A DNA stretch of 48,004 nucleotides. It comes from Klebsiella pneumoniae. GTDB lineage: Bacteria > Pseudomonadota > Gammaproteobacteria > Ga0077536. Where the stretch lies: positions 1 to 48,004 of the forward strand of contig CAMATU010000004.1 in the NCBI GenBank assembly GCA_945861225.1, in the 5' to 3' direction. The translations under genes and the position numbers were made by a program. Below the pieces are notes generated by a model. That model had not been told where the DNA came from and made no database searches. It saw only the letters and a program-made list of their open reading frames with translations. Shown here in pieces: positions 38,005 through 47,200 of the stretch. Each line of letters begins with the position of its first letter. The stretch's first letter is position 1.

Positions 38005-38691
38005 ATGCCCGTTGATCCACTGCTGCGGCGCGGAATCCGCAGTTACATGCGCCGTGAAGGACGCATGACTGAGGCGCAACTGCGCGCAGTACAAAGCTTG
38101 CTGCCGAGATTCGCGCTGAGCGCGGATGGCCCGCTCGATTTAAACCGGGAATTCGGTCGTGTCGCGCCAATCTATCTTGAGATTGGCACTGGCAATGGCG
38201 ACTGTCTGCACGCCTGTGCGGCGCAGAATCCCGACAACAATTACCTTGGTATCGAAGTACATCGACCTGGTGTCGGCCACTTACTCAATCAGGTCGTCGC
38301 ATCGGAGTTGCTAAACGTGCGCGTGAGTATTTGCGACGTCCACTCAGTTCTCGCGCAGCTGCCGGCCGAATGCCTGAGCGTGGTCTATATTTTTTTTCCA
38401 GATCCCTGGCCCAAGGTTCGTCATCACAAACGGCGTTTAGTGCAAGCCGCGTTCCTGGCGGCTCTCCTGCGGCCCATGCGGCGCAACGGGCGCGTGTATA
38501 TCGCCACTGATAGCGCCGATTACGCCGAGAATATCGCGCTTGAACTAAGCACGCAGACTGGCTGGCTAAACCTGGCCGGGCATGGCGTGTTTGCGCCACG
38601 CCTCAAGGCTCGCATCTGCACGCGCTTTGAAGCGCGTGCCCTAGCCGACGTACGGGCGGTGCATGAGTTCGCGCTCGCGCGCGCGGACTAA
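38005..38691 (+). CDS. trmB: tRNA (guanine-N7)-methyltransferase
   Basis: TrmB makes m7G46 in the tRNA variable loop using SAM. The 228 residues show the SAM-binding YLEIGTGNGDCL (about residue 55), the acidic IEVHRPGVGHLL, and the signature IFFPDPWPKVRHHKRR with the catalytic Asp. ATG 38005 is chosen because it begins the conserved IRSYMRREGRMTEAQ region and lies 10 nt after thiG; a longer frame from 37921 would overlap thiG. The last 51 nt overlap the 3' end of the convergent HAD gene. Confidence 0.95.
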   Translation: MPVDPLLRRGIRSYMRREGRMTEAQLRAVQSLLPRFALSADGPLDLNREFGRVAPIYLEIGTGNGDCLHACAAQNPDNNYLGIEVHRPGVGHLLNQVVASELLNVRVSICDVHSVLAQLPAECLSVVYIFFPDPWPKVRHHKRRLVQAAFLAALLRPMRRNGRVYIATDSADYAENIALELSTQTGWLNLAGHGVFAPRLKARICTRFEARALADVRAVHEFALARAD

Positions 38692-39336
38692 CCACGGAAT
38701 TAATTCCGCCAGACTATCCACACTCGCGAAGCAGGGAAACTCCTTCACCTGGCCGGTGCTGCTGGGTGAACGCACCCCGAAGACATGCCGGAGCCCGCTC
38801 GCGCGAGCGGTAGTAAGCACCGCTAGATTGTCATCCACGAAGACCGTGTGCGCGGGATCAAACTGAGTTTGCGTGCGTAATGCGTGCCAGAATTCGGGCG
38901 CTTCTTTCGGTACGCCAAGCGTGTGCGCACTGACCAAGGTGGTGAAGTAACCACCAAGATCCGTACGTTCCATCTTGCGCGCCAAACTGGCGGGATGCGC
39001 ATTGGTCGCCAGAATCGTGCGATAGCCGTGGCATTGCAGAAAGCGTAGAAACTCCGCAGTGCCGTCCCGCACGCCGATGAAGTGCGCGAGCTGAACTTCG
39101 AGCGCGTGCACCGAAATTCCGAATTGACGCTCCCAATGATCATGGCAGTACCAAGGCAAGGTGCCGCGCGCCGCGCCCAGGGTAAGCGCGACGTGTTCGC
39201 GCGCCTCGGTCAGCGTGCAGGCATCCCTGGCTGCGAGCGCCGACGGCAACGCAAAATTCCAGACTTGATCGTCAAAATTCAGATCTAACAAAGTGCCATC
39301 CATGTCCAGGATGAGCGTGTAGTCCTCATTAACCAT
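38641..39336 (-). CDS. HAD-family hydrolase (YrfG-like nucleotidase)
   Basis: This 231-residue haloacid-dehalogenase phosphatase has the nucleophile motif LDMDGTLLDLNFDD (Asp11, Asp13), motif II ILATNAHP, the motif III Lys near GVPKEAPEFW, and motif IV VFVDDNLAVL. The pattern DGTLLDLxFD, TLPWYCHDHWERQFG and TNAHP matches E. coli YrfG, a GMP/IMP 5'-nucleotidase, so that substrate is the leading guess. It overlaps the trmB 3' end tail to tail by 51 nt and starts 2 nt after the Sel1-repeat gene stop, suggesting a two-gene unit. Confidence 0.88.
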   Translation of the reverse strand: MVNEDYTLILDMDGTLLDLNFDDQVWNFALPSALAARDACTLTEAREHVALTLGAARGTLPWYCHDHWERQFGISVHALEVQLAHFIGVRDGTAEFLRFLQCHGYRTILATNAHPASLARKMERTDLGGYFTTLVSAHTLGVPKEAPEFWHALRTQTQFDPAHTVFVDDNLAVLTTARASGLRHVFGVRSPSSTGQVKEFPCFASVDSLAELIPWLVRARERELMHRPYVG

Positions 39337-39338
39337 AG

Positions 39339-40415
39339 TTATTCGGGTACTGGCCCAGGCTGGCGCACTGCGCTCGCATGTTTTTCGCGGAGCGTGGTGA
39401 CCAGATTTGCCGCTTGCGCGATTTGCGCCCCCGATAATTGGCGCCGTAGCTTCTGCAAATTCCGATCCGCGATGGGTTCACCATTCGCGGCAGCCAAGGT
39501 ATACCAGGCGGCGGCTTCCACTGGATCGGGGGTCACCCCGAGGCCGCGTGCATACAGGTTACCCAGATTAAGCTGGGCCACCGCCGAGCCGAGATGACTT
39601 GCCTGCTGCAGCCAGAAACGACCTTCTTCGACATCCTGCCCGGTTCCCTGACCGAAAACATACATCATCCCCAACTGAAATTGGGCCGCCGGATTACCGG
39701 CTTCTGCCAGCGGTTTGAAGATTGCCAAAGCCAGGTTGCCGCGACCGGGCTGGTCCGCCTGTTGGAGATGTAGCTCGCCGAGGAGTAGCGCGGCCGCCGT
39801 GCTGGTGTATTGCGCCTGCTCAAGATAGGCCCGCGCCTGTCCCTCGTCGCGCGTCCCACCTTCGCCCTTTAGCTGCATCACTGCCAGATTGTAGGCGGCT
39901 GCCGTAACGCCCTGATCAGCTGCGCGGGTAAACCAGGATCTGGCGAGCGCCAGGTCGCGGGGGACCCCGGTGCCGCGGTAACACAGCAGTCCGGAAAAAA
40001 ATTGCGCCTCGCGATCACCATCGGCCGCGGCTGCACCCAGCCACTGGGCGGCCACCACCGGGTCTTTACTCATCCCATAGCCGCGCAGGTACATGATGCC
40101 AAGATTGTGTTTAGCCCCCGGTAGTCCACGCGCTGCCGCGCGTTCAAACCACACCCGCGCGAAACCAAAGTCGCGCTGCGTGCCTTGACCTTTCAGGTAG
40201 AGCACACCGAGGTTGTTCTCCGCAATCGGGTCACCAGCTTCCGCGCGCTGCGAAAATAGCCGAAAGGCGGTCGCCAGATCCCCTCGCGCGAGCGCGGAAC
40301 CGGCATCGTTCATGGCCGCGACCATCCCCGAGAGGCCGAGCGACAACCCCAAGACTAAGCCAATGCGCGACTTAGAACTATCCAACCGCCTAGCAAATAG
40401 GGGACTAATTCCCAT
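39339..40415 (-). CDS. Exported Sel1-like repeat protein
   Basis: The 358-residue protein has an N-terminal hydrophobic stretch (IGLVLGLSLGLSGMVAA, about residues 18-34) that looks like a signal peptide. About seven Sel1-like repeats of roughly 36 residues follow, for example AENNLGVLYLKGQGTQRDFGF, AKHNLGIMYLRGYGMSKDPV and AQLNLGNLYARGLGVTPDPV. These alpha-solenoids act as protein-protein scaffolds. No enzyme domain is seen. The function is not inferable beyond a periplasmic scaffold role. No clear ribosome binding site precedes ATG 40415. Confidence 0.88.
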   Translation of the reverse strand: MGISPLFARRLDSSKSRIGLVLGLSLGLSGMVAAMNDAGSALARGDLATAFRLFSQRAEAGDPIAENNLGVLYLKGQGTQRDFGFARVWFERAAARGLPGAKHNLGIMYLRGYGMSKDPVVAAQWLGAAAADGDREAQFFSGLLCYRGTGVPRDLALARSWFTRAADQGVTAAAYNLAVMQLKGEGGTRDEGQARAYLEQAQYTSTAAALLLGELHLQQADQPGRGNLALAIFKPLAEAGNPAAQFQLGMMYVFGQGTGQDVEEGRFWLQQASHLGSAVAQLNLGNLYARGLGVTPDPVEAAAWYTLAAANGEPIADRNLQKLRRQLSGAQIAQAANLVTTLREKHASAVRQPGPVPE

Positions 40416-40463
40416 GTCGGCAAGTCACTCCGCTTCTAAAATCCATACCCGTAGCGATAGCGT

Positions 40464-40510
40464 TACGCAGCATATTGCGTACCCGCCTGAGATTTTCAGG
40501 CGGGGTTTTT
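40464..40510 (+). terminator. Orphan intrinsic terminator, preceded by a second hairpin
   Basis: CCCGCCTGA (40482-40490) and TCAGGCGGG (40496-40504) form a perfect 9-bp stem around GATTT, followed by GTTTTT. Just before it TACGCA/TGCGTA (40464-40469, 40476-40481) forms a 6-bp hairpin. The T run makes it functional on the plus strand, yet the nearest plus-strand gene upstream is trmB, 1.8 kb back. The precursor gene begins 233 nt later. The rest of the 40416-40742 gap shows no confident promoter. Confidence 0.8.
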
Positions 40511-40742
40511 ATACCCTCTCCTGACCTTCCTTTTGCCCGTCCTCCTCACCATCACTTTTCCCCTGCCGGGAATTCGGTGCGGCCCATAGACAGCCATTTT
40601 GGCCGGGCATAACATCGGCTCACCACTGCGCTAAGTGGCACCAAGCAGTCGACTCTTCCGACCAGGAGATTATCGACCGTTTTGAGGCCCGCGCGCAGGG
40701 GTTGTCGCAAAACGTTTATTTCCAATTGAGGAGGAAGGTCAG

Positions 40743-41051
40743 ATGAAGAAAAATAATCTGAAGCCTATCGCTATGGCGATCGGCTCATCGGTGGTGTTGG
40801 CGCTGTCGAGCGTGGCAAATGCTGACAACCCGTTCCAGATGGTCGAATTTGGAGACGGTGTGACTGTCGCGACTGAATCCGTCGACATGCAGGGCAATAA
40901 GGTCACGATTAATGACGAAACGGGATTTACCTATGGCGGTGATAGCCAAGGGAAGTATTCGGGCGGCAAAATCGCGACCGGCGCGAAGGATCCGGCCGTG
41001 TGCGGCACCTTCTCTGGCGCCAGCTGCTCAATGCCGCATCTCCAGAAGTAA
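40743..41051 (+). CDS. Putative secreted RiPP precursor of an MNIO operon (HvfA/BufA-like)
   Basis: This 102-residue protein has a clear Sec signal peptide (basic MKKNNLK, hydrophobic core, AxA site VANA) with probable cleavage after Ala27. The mature start DNPFQM resembles the NPF-x-M start I recall in EGKCG-type (oxazolin/HvfA) precursors. The body lacks EGKCG repeats and has only two cysteines, Cys87 and Cys95, in AVCGTFSGASCSMPH near the C-terminus. A segment SQGKYSGGK (68-76) looks like a GKC motif with Tyr for Cys. AGGAGG (40729-40734) lies 8 nt before ATG. The downstream MNIO and DUF2063 genes imply that the cysteines are modified. The exact product is unknown; a metal-binding peptide is the best inference. 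Confidence 0.75.
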   Translation: MKKNNLKPIAMAIGSSVVLALSSVANADNPFQMVEFGDGVTVATESVDMQGNKVTINDETGFTYGGDSQGKYSGGKIATGAKDPAVCGTFSGASCSMPHLQK

Positions 41052-41087
41052 AGCTTCGGCAGTTCTCGACTGCCACGCCGGGTAGCC

Positions 41088-41939
41088 ATGGCGCAGACGT
41101 ATTCAGTCCATGGCGCCGGTCTCGGTCTGCGGCGGGCCCATCTGGGCCCGCTCCAGACTTCGATTCCCTCCACCCTTAGCTTCCTTGAAATCGCCCCCGA
41201 GAACTGGCTTGGCGCTGGTGGCCGCCTGGGTGAGGCCCTCGCGCGTATCGCGGCTAGCATTCCCCTGGTAAGTCACGGCCTGCTGCTGAATCTCGGCGGA
41301 CCAGATCCGATCGATGTCCCCTATGTGCACGAGATAAAGCGATTTCTCGAGCGGTTTCAGATTCGGGTGTATGGCGATCACCTGTCTTTCTGCGGCGAGT
41401 CCGGGCTGCTCTACGAACTGCTCCCGATGCCCTTTACACAAGAGGCAGTCACGCATCTCGCTGCGCGGATCCGCCAGGTGCAGGATATTCTCGAGCGCCG
41501 CATCGCGGTCGAGAATGCGTCCTACTACTGCGTGCCTTTACAGGAGATGTCCGAAATTGACTTCATCAATGCCGTCCTTAATGAGGCCGATTGTGATCTC
41601 TTGCTCGATATCAACAACGTTTATGTGAATAGCGTTAACCACGGCTATGACGCGCGTGATTTTCTGGCGCAGCTGCCGGCGTCGCGCATCGCCTACGCGC
41701 ATATTGCCGGCCATCTGCGCACCGATTCCGGGTTGATTATTGATACCCACGGCGCGGCAGTGATCGATCCCGTGTGGGAGTTGCTGCGCTTCGCGTACGC
41801 GCAACTGGGCACTTTTCCCACCCTTCTTGAGCGTGATGAGAATATTCCTGAACTGGCGGAACTGCTCCCCGAAGTTGCCCAAATCGTGCGCCTTCAGGCG
41901 ACGCAACGCGCCATCCCTAAGACGCTAGCGACCGGATGA
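41088..41939 (+). CDS. DUF692 multinuclear non-heme iron oxidative enzyme (MNIO, HvfB/BufB-like)
   Basis: DUF692 proteins are TIM-barrel enzymes with two or three iron atoms that oxidatively remodel peptidyl Cys (and in some families Asp or Asn). The 283 residues retain the expected ligand pattern: Glu38 in APENW, His63 in VSHGL, Asp97-His98 in GDHLSF, Glu142-Asn143 in VENAS, Asp174 and Asn176 in LDINNV, His205 in YAHIAGH, Asp219 and His221 in IDTHG, and Glu248 in LLERD. It therefore looks catalytically intact. It begins 36 nt after the precursor stop and overlaps the DUF2063 gene by 4 nt. Confidence 0.92.
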   Translation: MAQTYSVHGAGLGLRRAHLGPLQTSIPSTLSFLEIAPENWLGAGGRLGEALARIAASIPLVSHGLLLNLGGPDPIDVPYVHEIKRFLERFQIRVYGDHLSFCGESGLLYELLPMPFTQEAVTHLAARIRQVQDILERRIAVENASYYCVPLQEMSEIDFINAVLNEADCDLLLDINNVYVNSVNHGYDARDFLAQLPASRIAYAHIAGHLRTDSGLIIDTHGAAVIDPVWELLRFAYAQLGTFPTLLERDENIPELAELLPEVAQIVRLQATQRAIPKTLATG

Positions 41940-42715
41940 AATCGCCCGCCAACGAGCCATCTTTTATCCACGCGCAGCGCACGTTTGCACAGTATCTGCG
42001 CGATCCAGAGCACGCGCCTGCCCCTCCAGGGTTGCCCGCTGCGCGGGTCGCGGTCTACCGCGACGCCGTGTTTTATAACATCGAACGTTTTCTGTCCGAT
42101 AATTTTCCAAGAGTCAAAGACGTGTTGCCAGCCACGCAGTGGGACTCGATGGTCCGGGATTACCTACTTAACCACCGGGCGACCACCCCTACCTTCGCCA
42201 AGCTGCCCGCCGAGTTTCTCGCTTATCTCACCCACACGCGGCGGCCACAGGACGATCCGCCCTATCTCTACGAACTCGCCCACTTCGATTGGCTGGAGAA
42301 TCTGATCGCAACCGACGAACGACACCTTCCCAGCATCGGCATTGATCCGCTGGGCGATCTGCTGACGGGCGAGATAGTCGTCAATCCGATCCACTCGGTT
42401 GAGCGCTATCGCTTTCCGGTGCACGCAATTACGGTGGACTACAGGCCCGCAGCGCCGCCGGCAAAAGAAACCCATCTCGTCGCGTTCCGGGATCGCGCAC
42501 ATCGCTACGGGGTGCTCGACCTCAACGCAATTTCACGCCAACTCCTGCTTGCCGTGTGCTTTCCGGGCGGAAAGACCGCGCGCGAAATTCTCACCCAGAT
42601 TGCGCACGAACTTGGGCACACAGACCCGACCGCGATTATTAGTGGAGGGCTTACGATCCTGACTCGCATGCGGCAACGGGAGTTGCTGCTAGGGACGCGG
42701 GTCTCTGCAAACTAA
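41936..42715 (+). CDS. DUF2063 (HvfC/BufC-like) precursor-binding partner
   Basis: In bufferin and oxazolin operons a DUF2063 protein pairs with the MNIO enzyme and is thought to present the precursor through a RiPP recognition element-like domain. The 259 residues have the N-terminal DUF2063 part with QRTFAQYLRDPEH, VYRDAVFYNIERFLSDNFPRV and PTFAKLPAEFLAYL (about 13-105). A C-terminal alpha/beta part (about 145-250) with NPIHSVERYRFPVHAI and a winged-helix-like RQLLLAVCFPGGKTAREIL follows. ATG 41936 overlaps the MNIO stop. No DoxX-type gene, a frequent third partner, follows; the next gene is convergent, 4 nt away. Confidence 0.9.
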   Translation: MKSPANEPSFIHAQRTFAQYLRDPEHAPAPPGLPAARVAVYRDAVFYNIERFLSDNFPRVKDVLPATQWDSMVRDYLLNHRATTPTFAKLPAEFLAYLTHTRRPQDDPPYLYELAHFDWLENLIATDERHLPSIGIDPLGDLLTGEIVVNPIHSVERYRFPVHAITVDYRPAAPPAKETHLVAFRDRAHRYGVLDLNAISRQLLLAVCFPGGKTAREILTQIAHELGHTDPTAIISGGLTILTRMRQRELLLGTRVSAN

Positions 42716-42719
42716 AGCG

Positions 42720-44135
42720 CTACGGCGCTTCCGCCCCCATAATCGCTTCCCGCAAGCGGCGTGCCGCCGGCGCACCATCGATCTTCAGTTCGTCCAGTTG
42801 ATCGCTCAATCCTAGTACTGCATACACTGGCGATAGATCTGGAAATTGCGGGGAATCGAGATTTCGTTCAAGTAAAGGCTCGAACACCGCAATTCCGGCA
42901 AGCTCATCCAGGCGGTGCATGAACTCCCGCGCCGTCCACTCGCGCGTGGCGGGTAAACAGCAGCTCGCAAATTTGCCCAAGACTCCAGCAAGCGACTGTT
43001 GATCGCGAGTGCGCAGGCGTAACTCGACATCTGCCAACAACGCGAGCGCAGCGCCACTCCAATACACTCGCATGAATTTTCGCTGGGTCATCATCTCGCG
43101 CGTGGCAACGGCCAAGGTCGTGGCGCCGGCCTCACGTCGTCCGCGCGCAAAGCCGGCGTGCAGTTCGCGCCACGCGGCGGCAGTGGACAGACGCCCGGCC
43201 CGTGCACGCAGAACATTCTGGTAGTACGTGGCGAGGCCTTCCGTCCACCAGCTGTCCGGCCGCCCTACAAAGGGGTGCACGAGGTGGGATAACTCGTGAA
43301 ACGCGACCCAATCCCGCGCCAATTCCGCAAGCGCTCGTGTGCGATCAATATAAAGGACCACGCCATCGCGCCCCACGCGGAGTACTTCTCCCCAGGGGAC
43401 GATCTCCTTGGCGGGAGGTTGCAATACGATCAAAACCTGCATCGATGGCACTGGAAAGCGCCCAAACACCTCGGACATCGTGGCCGCAATTTGCGAGATC
43501 CATTGCACGTAGGACGCGTGCGGAACGCCAACAGGCCTGCCGATCACGCTGATTGCCAGTTGCGTGCCACTCACTGTCCTGCTTGTTTGATACATCCGCC
43601 CGATAGCAAGCCGGCCGCCGCGAGACCATCCGCGGGTGTTCAACTGCAATTGCCAATGATCGCCGCCGCCTCGACGAAGCGTAGCTGGGGCGGAGATCCG
43701 GTATTTCGCAGGGAGTATGAAGTTCACCTCCAGAGTGAACGCCTGAGTGGGCGAGGGCACTGCGAGGAACCAGGTGGGATCAATGAGAATTGCCTCGGCG
43801 AGACGCTGAAACCCGGCATGCGGATTGCCTGACGGCAGGCGCGAAAAATCAAGCGCGTAATGCGCGCAACCTTGCGTCACCGAGGTGGCCCGGTAGTGCG
43901 CAGTGTCCTGCGCGTTGCGCACCAAGGTGAGGCCACTCAATATTTTCGGCGCTACATCCGCGCTCAAAGTCAGCTCGACGGGCACTTCAGCGCCGAAACA
44001 GGCATCAACAAGGATCGCCCGCAGGTCGCGATCTACTGCGATGGTGTAGCGCAGCGGCAAGGTCAGACCATCGCGGGGCACGAGCAACCACCCACAAATA
44101 GCGATCACGCACACCGTGCAACGCTTGACACCCAT
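42720..44135 (-). CDS. Exported gluzincin-like (M1/MA-clan) metallopeptidase-like protein
   Basis: From ATG 44135 the protein is 471 residues with an N-terminal signal (KRCTVCVIAICGWLLV). The zinc motif is HELSH (His280, Glu281, His284) in WVAFHELSHLVHPF, with the third ligand Glu299 in WWTEGLATYYQ. The 14-residue spacing to the Glu is shorter than the 18 of classical M1 peptidases, so it is a divergent member and its substrate is unknown. The upstream half (about 25-215) looks like a beta-rich domain. An apparent 79-residue extension back to 44372 would run across the start of the divergent pyc gene and lacks conserved character. It ends 4 nt from the convergent DUF2063 gene. Confidence 0.8.
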   Translation of the reverse strand: MGVKRCTVCVIAICGWLLVPRDGLTLPLRYTIAVDRDLRAILVDACFGAEVPVELTLSADVAPKILSGLTLVRNAQDTAHYRATSVTQGCAHYALDFSRLPSGNPHAGFQRLAEAILIDPTWFLAVPSPTQAFTLEVNFILPAKYRISAPATLRRGGGDHWQLQLNTRGWSRGGRLAIGRMYQTSRTVSGTQLAISVIGRPVGVPHASYVQWISQIAATMSEVFGRFPVPSMQVLIVLQPPAKEIVPWGEVLRVGRDGVVLYIDRTRALAELARDWVAFHELSHLVHPFVGRPDSWWTEGLATYYQNVLRARAGRLSTAAAWRELHAGFARGRREAGATTLAVATREMMTQRKFMRVYWSGAALALLADVELRLRTRDQQSLAGVLGKFASCCLPATREWTAREFMHRLDELAGIAVFEPLLERNLDSPQFPDLSPVYAVLGLSDQLDELKIDGAPAARRLREAIMGAEAP

Positions 44136-44235
44136 CTTTCTTGGCCCCCGACGCTCGTGTAGAGTCGGTCGCGAACAGGTCCGCCACGGTGGCATTTTTT
44201 CCTTCGCACTCATCAATCGAGTGTATACAGAGCCC

Positions 44236-47200
44236 ATGCGCAAAATAAAACGTCTATTGGTGGCCAATCGTGGCGAAATCGCGATCCGAGTCATGCGGGC
44301 CGCCGCCGAACTCGAAATTGAAAGTATTGCGATCTTTTCGCAGGAGGACCGCTTCGCGCTACACCGTTTCAAGGTGGATGAAGCGTTCCTGGTCGGCAGG
44401 GGAAAGAGCCCGGTCCAAGCCTATCTGGACGGCGACGACATCATTCGCGTCGCAATAGAAGCGGGGGCCGACGCGGTCCATCCGGGCTACGGATTTCTCT
44501 CCGAGCGACCGGAGTTTGCTGAAGCCTGCGCCGCTGCCGGTTTGATTTTTATCGGTCCCTCACCGGCAGTCATGCGCACCCTGGGCAACAAGGTCGCGGC
44601 CCGGGAGTTGGCGGAGGCCTCCGGCGTGCCAGTGATGCCAGCCACCGGACCGTTGCCGGACGATCCCAGCGCGCTTCGCGCGCTCGCGGCGAACATCGGT
44701 TATCCACTGATGCTCAAGGCCTCGTGGGGCGGCGGCGGTCGCGGCATGCGGGTGATCGAAGACGAAACCACCTTGCTCGAGTTGGTGGCGGTCGGGCGGC
44801 GCGAAGCCGAACAAGCCTTCGGCAACGGCGAGGTTTATCTCGAAAAATTGATCCGGCGCGCACGCCATGTCGAAGTACAGGTGATCGGCGACACCCACGG
44901 CAACCTCGTCCATCTTTTCGATCGCGACTGCACCGTGCAGCGGCGCAATCAAAAAGTCATCGAGCGTGCGCCCTCAATGTTTCTGAACGAGGCGCAACGC
45001 GCAGCCGTATGTGCCTCTGCCATCAAGCTCTGTCAGGCTGCGGGCTACTACAACGCGGGCACGGTGGAGTTTCTGCAAAACGCCGACAGCGGCGAGGTTT
45101 ATTTCATCGAGGTGAATCCGCGAATTCAGGTAGAGCACACGGTCACCGAGGAAATCACGGGCGTTGATATCGTCAAAGCGCAGATTCGGATTGCCGAGGG
45201 CGCGACGATTGGCGAGATCGACAGCGGCGTGCCACCGCAAGCGGAGATCCGTTGCAATGGCTTCGCCATGCAGTGCCGAATTACCACCGAGGATCCTGAA
45301 AATAATTTCATTCCCGATTACGGCACGATCACGGCCTATCGCAGCCCCGCCGGTTTCGGCATCCGGTTGGATGCGGGCACCGCGTACGCGGGCGCACAAA
45401 TCACCCGCTTCTACGATTCTTTACTGGTCAAAGTCACCGCCTGGGGGACGACACCCGATGAAACCACCGCGCGCATGCTACGTGCACTGCGCGAATTCCG
45501 AGTGCGTGGCGTGGTGACCAATCTGCGCTTCCTGGAGCAACTGCTGCGGCACCCCGATTTCACGGCCGCACGCTACTGCACCACGTTTATCGATACCACA
45601 CCAGAACTGTTTGATTTCGAGCATCGGCAGGATTTCGCAACGCCCTTGCTGCGCTTCATTGGGGAGGTGATCGTGAACGGCAACGACGCCGTTAAGGGGC
45701 GTCCACGGCCAAGCGCGCTGATCATTCCTGACGCCCCGCTGCTCTCACGCGAGCCGCTTGCAACCGGCACCCGCCAGCTCTTGCAGCAGTTAGGGCCGAC
45801 CAGGTTCGCGGAATGGATGCTCGATCAGCCACGGGTTCTGTTCACTGACACCACGTTCCGCGATGCCCACCAATCACTGCTCGCGACGCGCATGCGCAGC
45901 TACGACATGCTGCAGGTCGCTAGCGCCTATGCGCAGATGTTGCCCGACTTGTTCTCCATTGAATGCTGGGGCGGCGCCACCTTCGATGTCGCGATGCGCT
46001 TTCTGCATGAGTGCCCCTGGCAGCGTCTGCGGGCCTTGCGCGAACGGATGCCGAATGTGCTGCTGCAGATGCTGCTGCGCGCGTCCAATGCCGTCGGCTA
46101 TACCAACTATCCCGACAACGTCGTGGAATATTTCGTGCAGCAGGCGGCGCACGAGGGGATCGATGTCTTTCGAATTTTCGATTCGCTCAATTGGGTGGAG
46201 AACATGCGGGTGGCCATCGACGCCGTGGTCGCCACCGGCAAGCTGGCCGAAGCAGCCATCTGTTACACCGGCAACCTGAGTGATCCCACCTGCACTAAAT
46301 ACGATTTGAAGTACTACGTCGGACTCGGCAAGGCGCTGGCGCGGGCTGGCGCGCACGTGATCGGGATCAAGGACATGGCAGGCCTGTGCCGGCCGGCGGC
46401 GGCTGCCAGCCTGGTCAAGGCCCTGAAAGAAGAAGTTGGACTACCAATCCATTTCCACACCCACGATACGAGCGGTATTTCCGCCGCCAGTGTATTGGCC
46501 GCAGTGGCCGCTGGCGCCGATGCGGTAGATGCCGCGATGGATGCCTTCAGTGGGCTGACTTCACAGCCCAATCTCGGTTCGCTGGTCGAGGCGCTGCGCC
46601 ACGGCCCACGGGATAGCGGTCTCAATCCCGATCGCATCCGCACCTTGTCGAGTTATTGGGAGCAGGTGCGCAGCGGCTATGCCGCGTTCGAAAGCGAGAT
46701 CCGGTCCGGTGCCTCCGAGGTGTATGTGCACGGCATGCCCGGCGGCCAATACACCAACCTGCGCGAGCAGGCGCTGTCGCTCGGCATCTCTGCCGCGCGC
46801 TGGCCCGAAGTCGCCAAGGCGTACGCCCAGGTGAACGACATGTTTGGTGACATCATCAAAGTCACGCCCAGCTCGAAAGTAGTCGGCGACATGGCGCTGA
46901 TGATGGTGACTAGCGGACTCACGCCCGAGGATGTGCAAGCGGCGACTACCGAAATCACTTTTCCCGAATCCGTCGTGTCTTTTTTTCGCGGCGACCTGGG
47001 TCAGCCGTATCAAGGCTTTCCGGCGCAGCTGCAACGCAAGGTACTCAAAGACGAAGCGCCGCTCACCACACGGCCCGGGGCGCACCTGCCCCCGGTTGAT
47101 CTGGTCGCGGCGCGCGTGGATGCCGAACGCAGTGTGCAACGCGCGCTTTCAGACGCTGAGCTGGCGTCGTATTTGATGTACCCCAAAGTCTTCGTGGACT

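Noticed and set aside
40931..41260. 109-residue minus-strand frame across the precursor/MNIO junction
   Set aside because: Overlaps two genes supported by signal peptide and metal-ligand motifs; no domain of its own.
44136..44372. 79-residue N-terminal extension of the peptidase-like protein
   Set aside because: It would overlap the start of pyc on the other strand and lies before a good signal peptide beginning at 44135.
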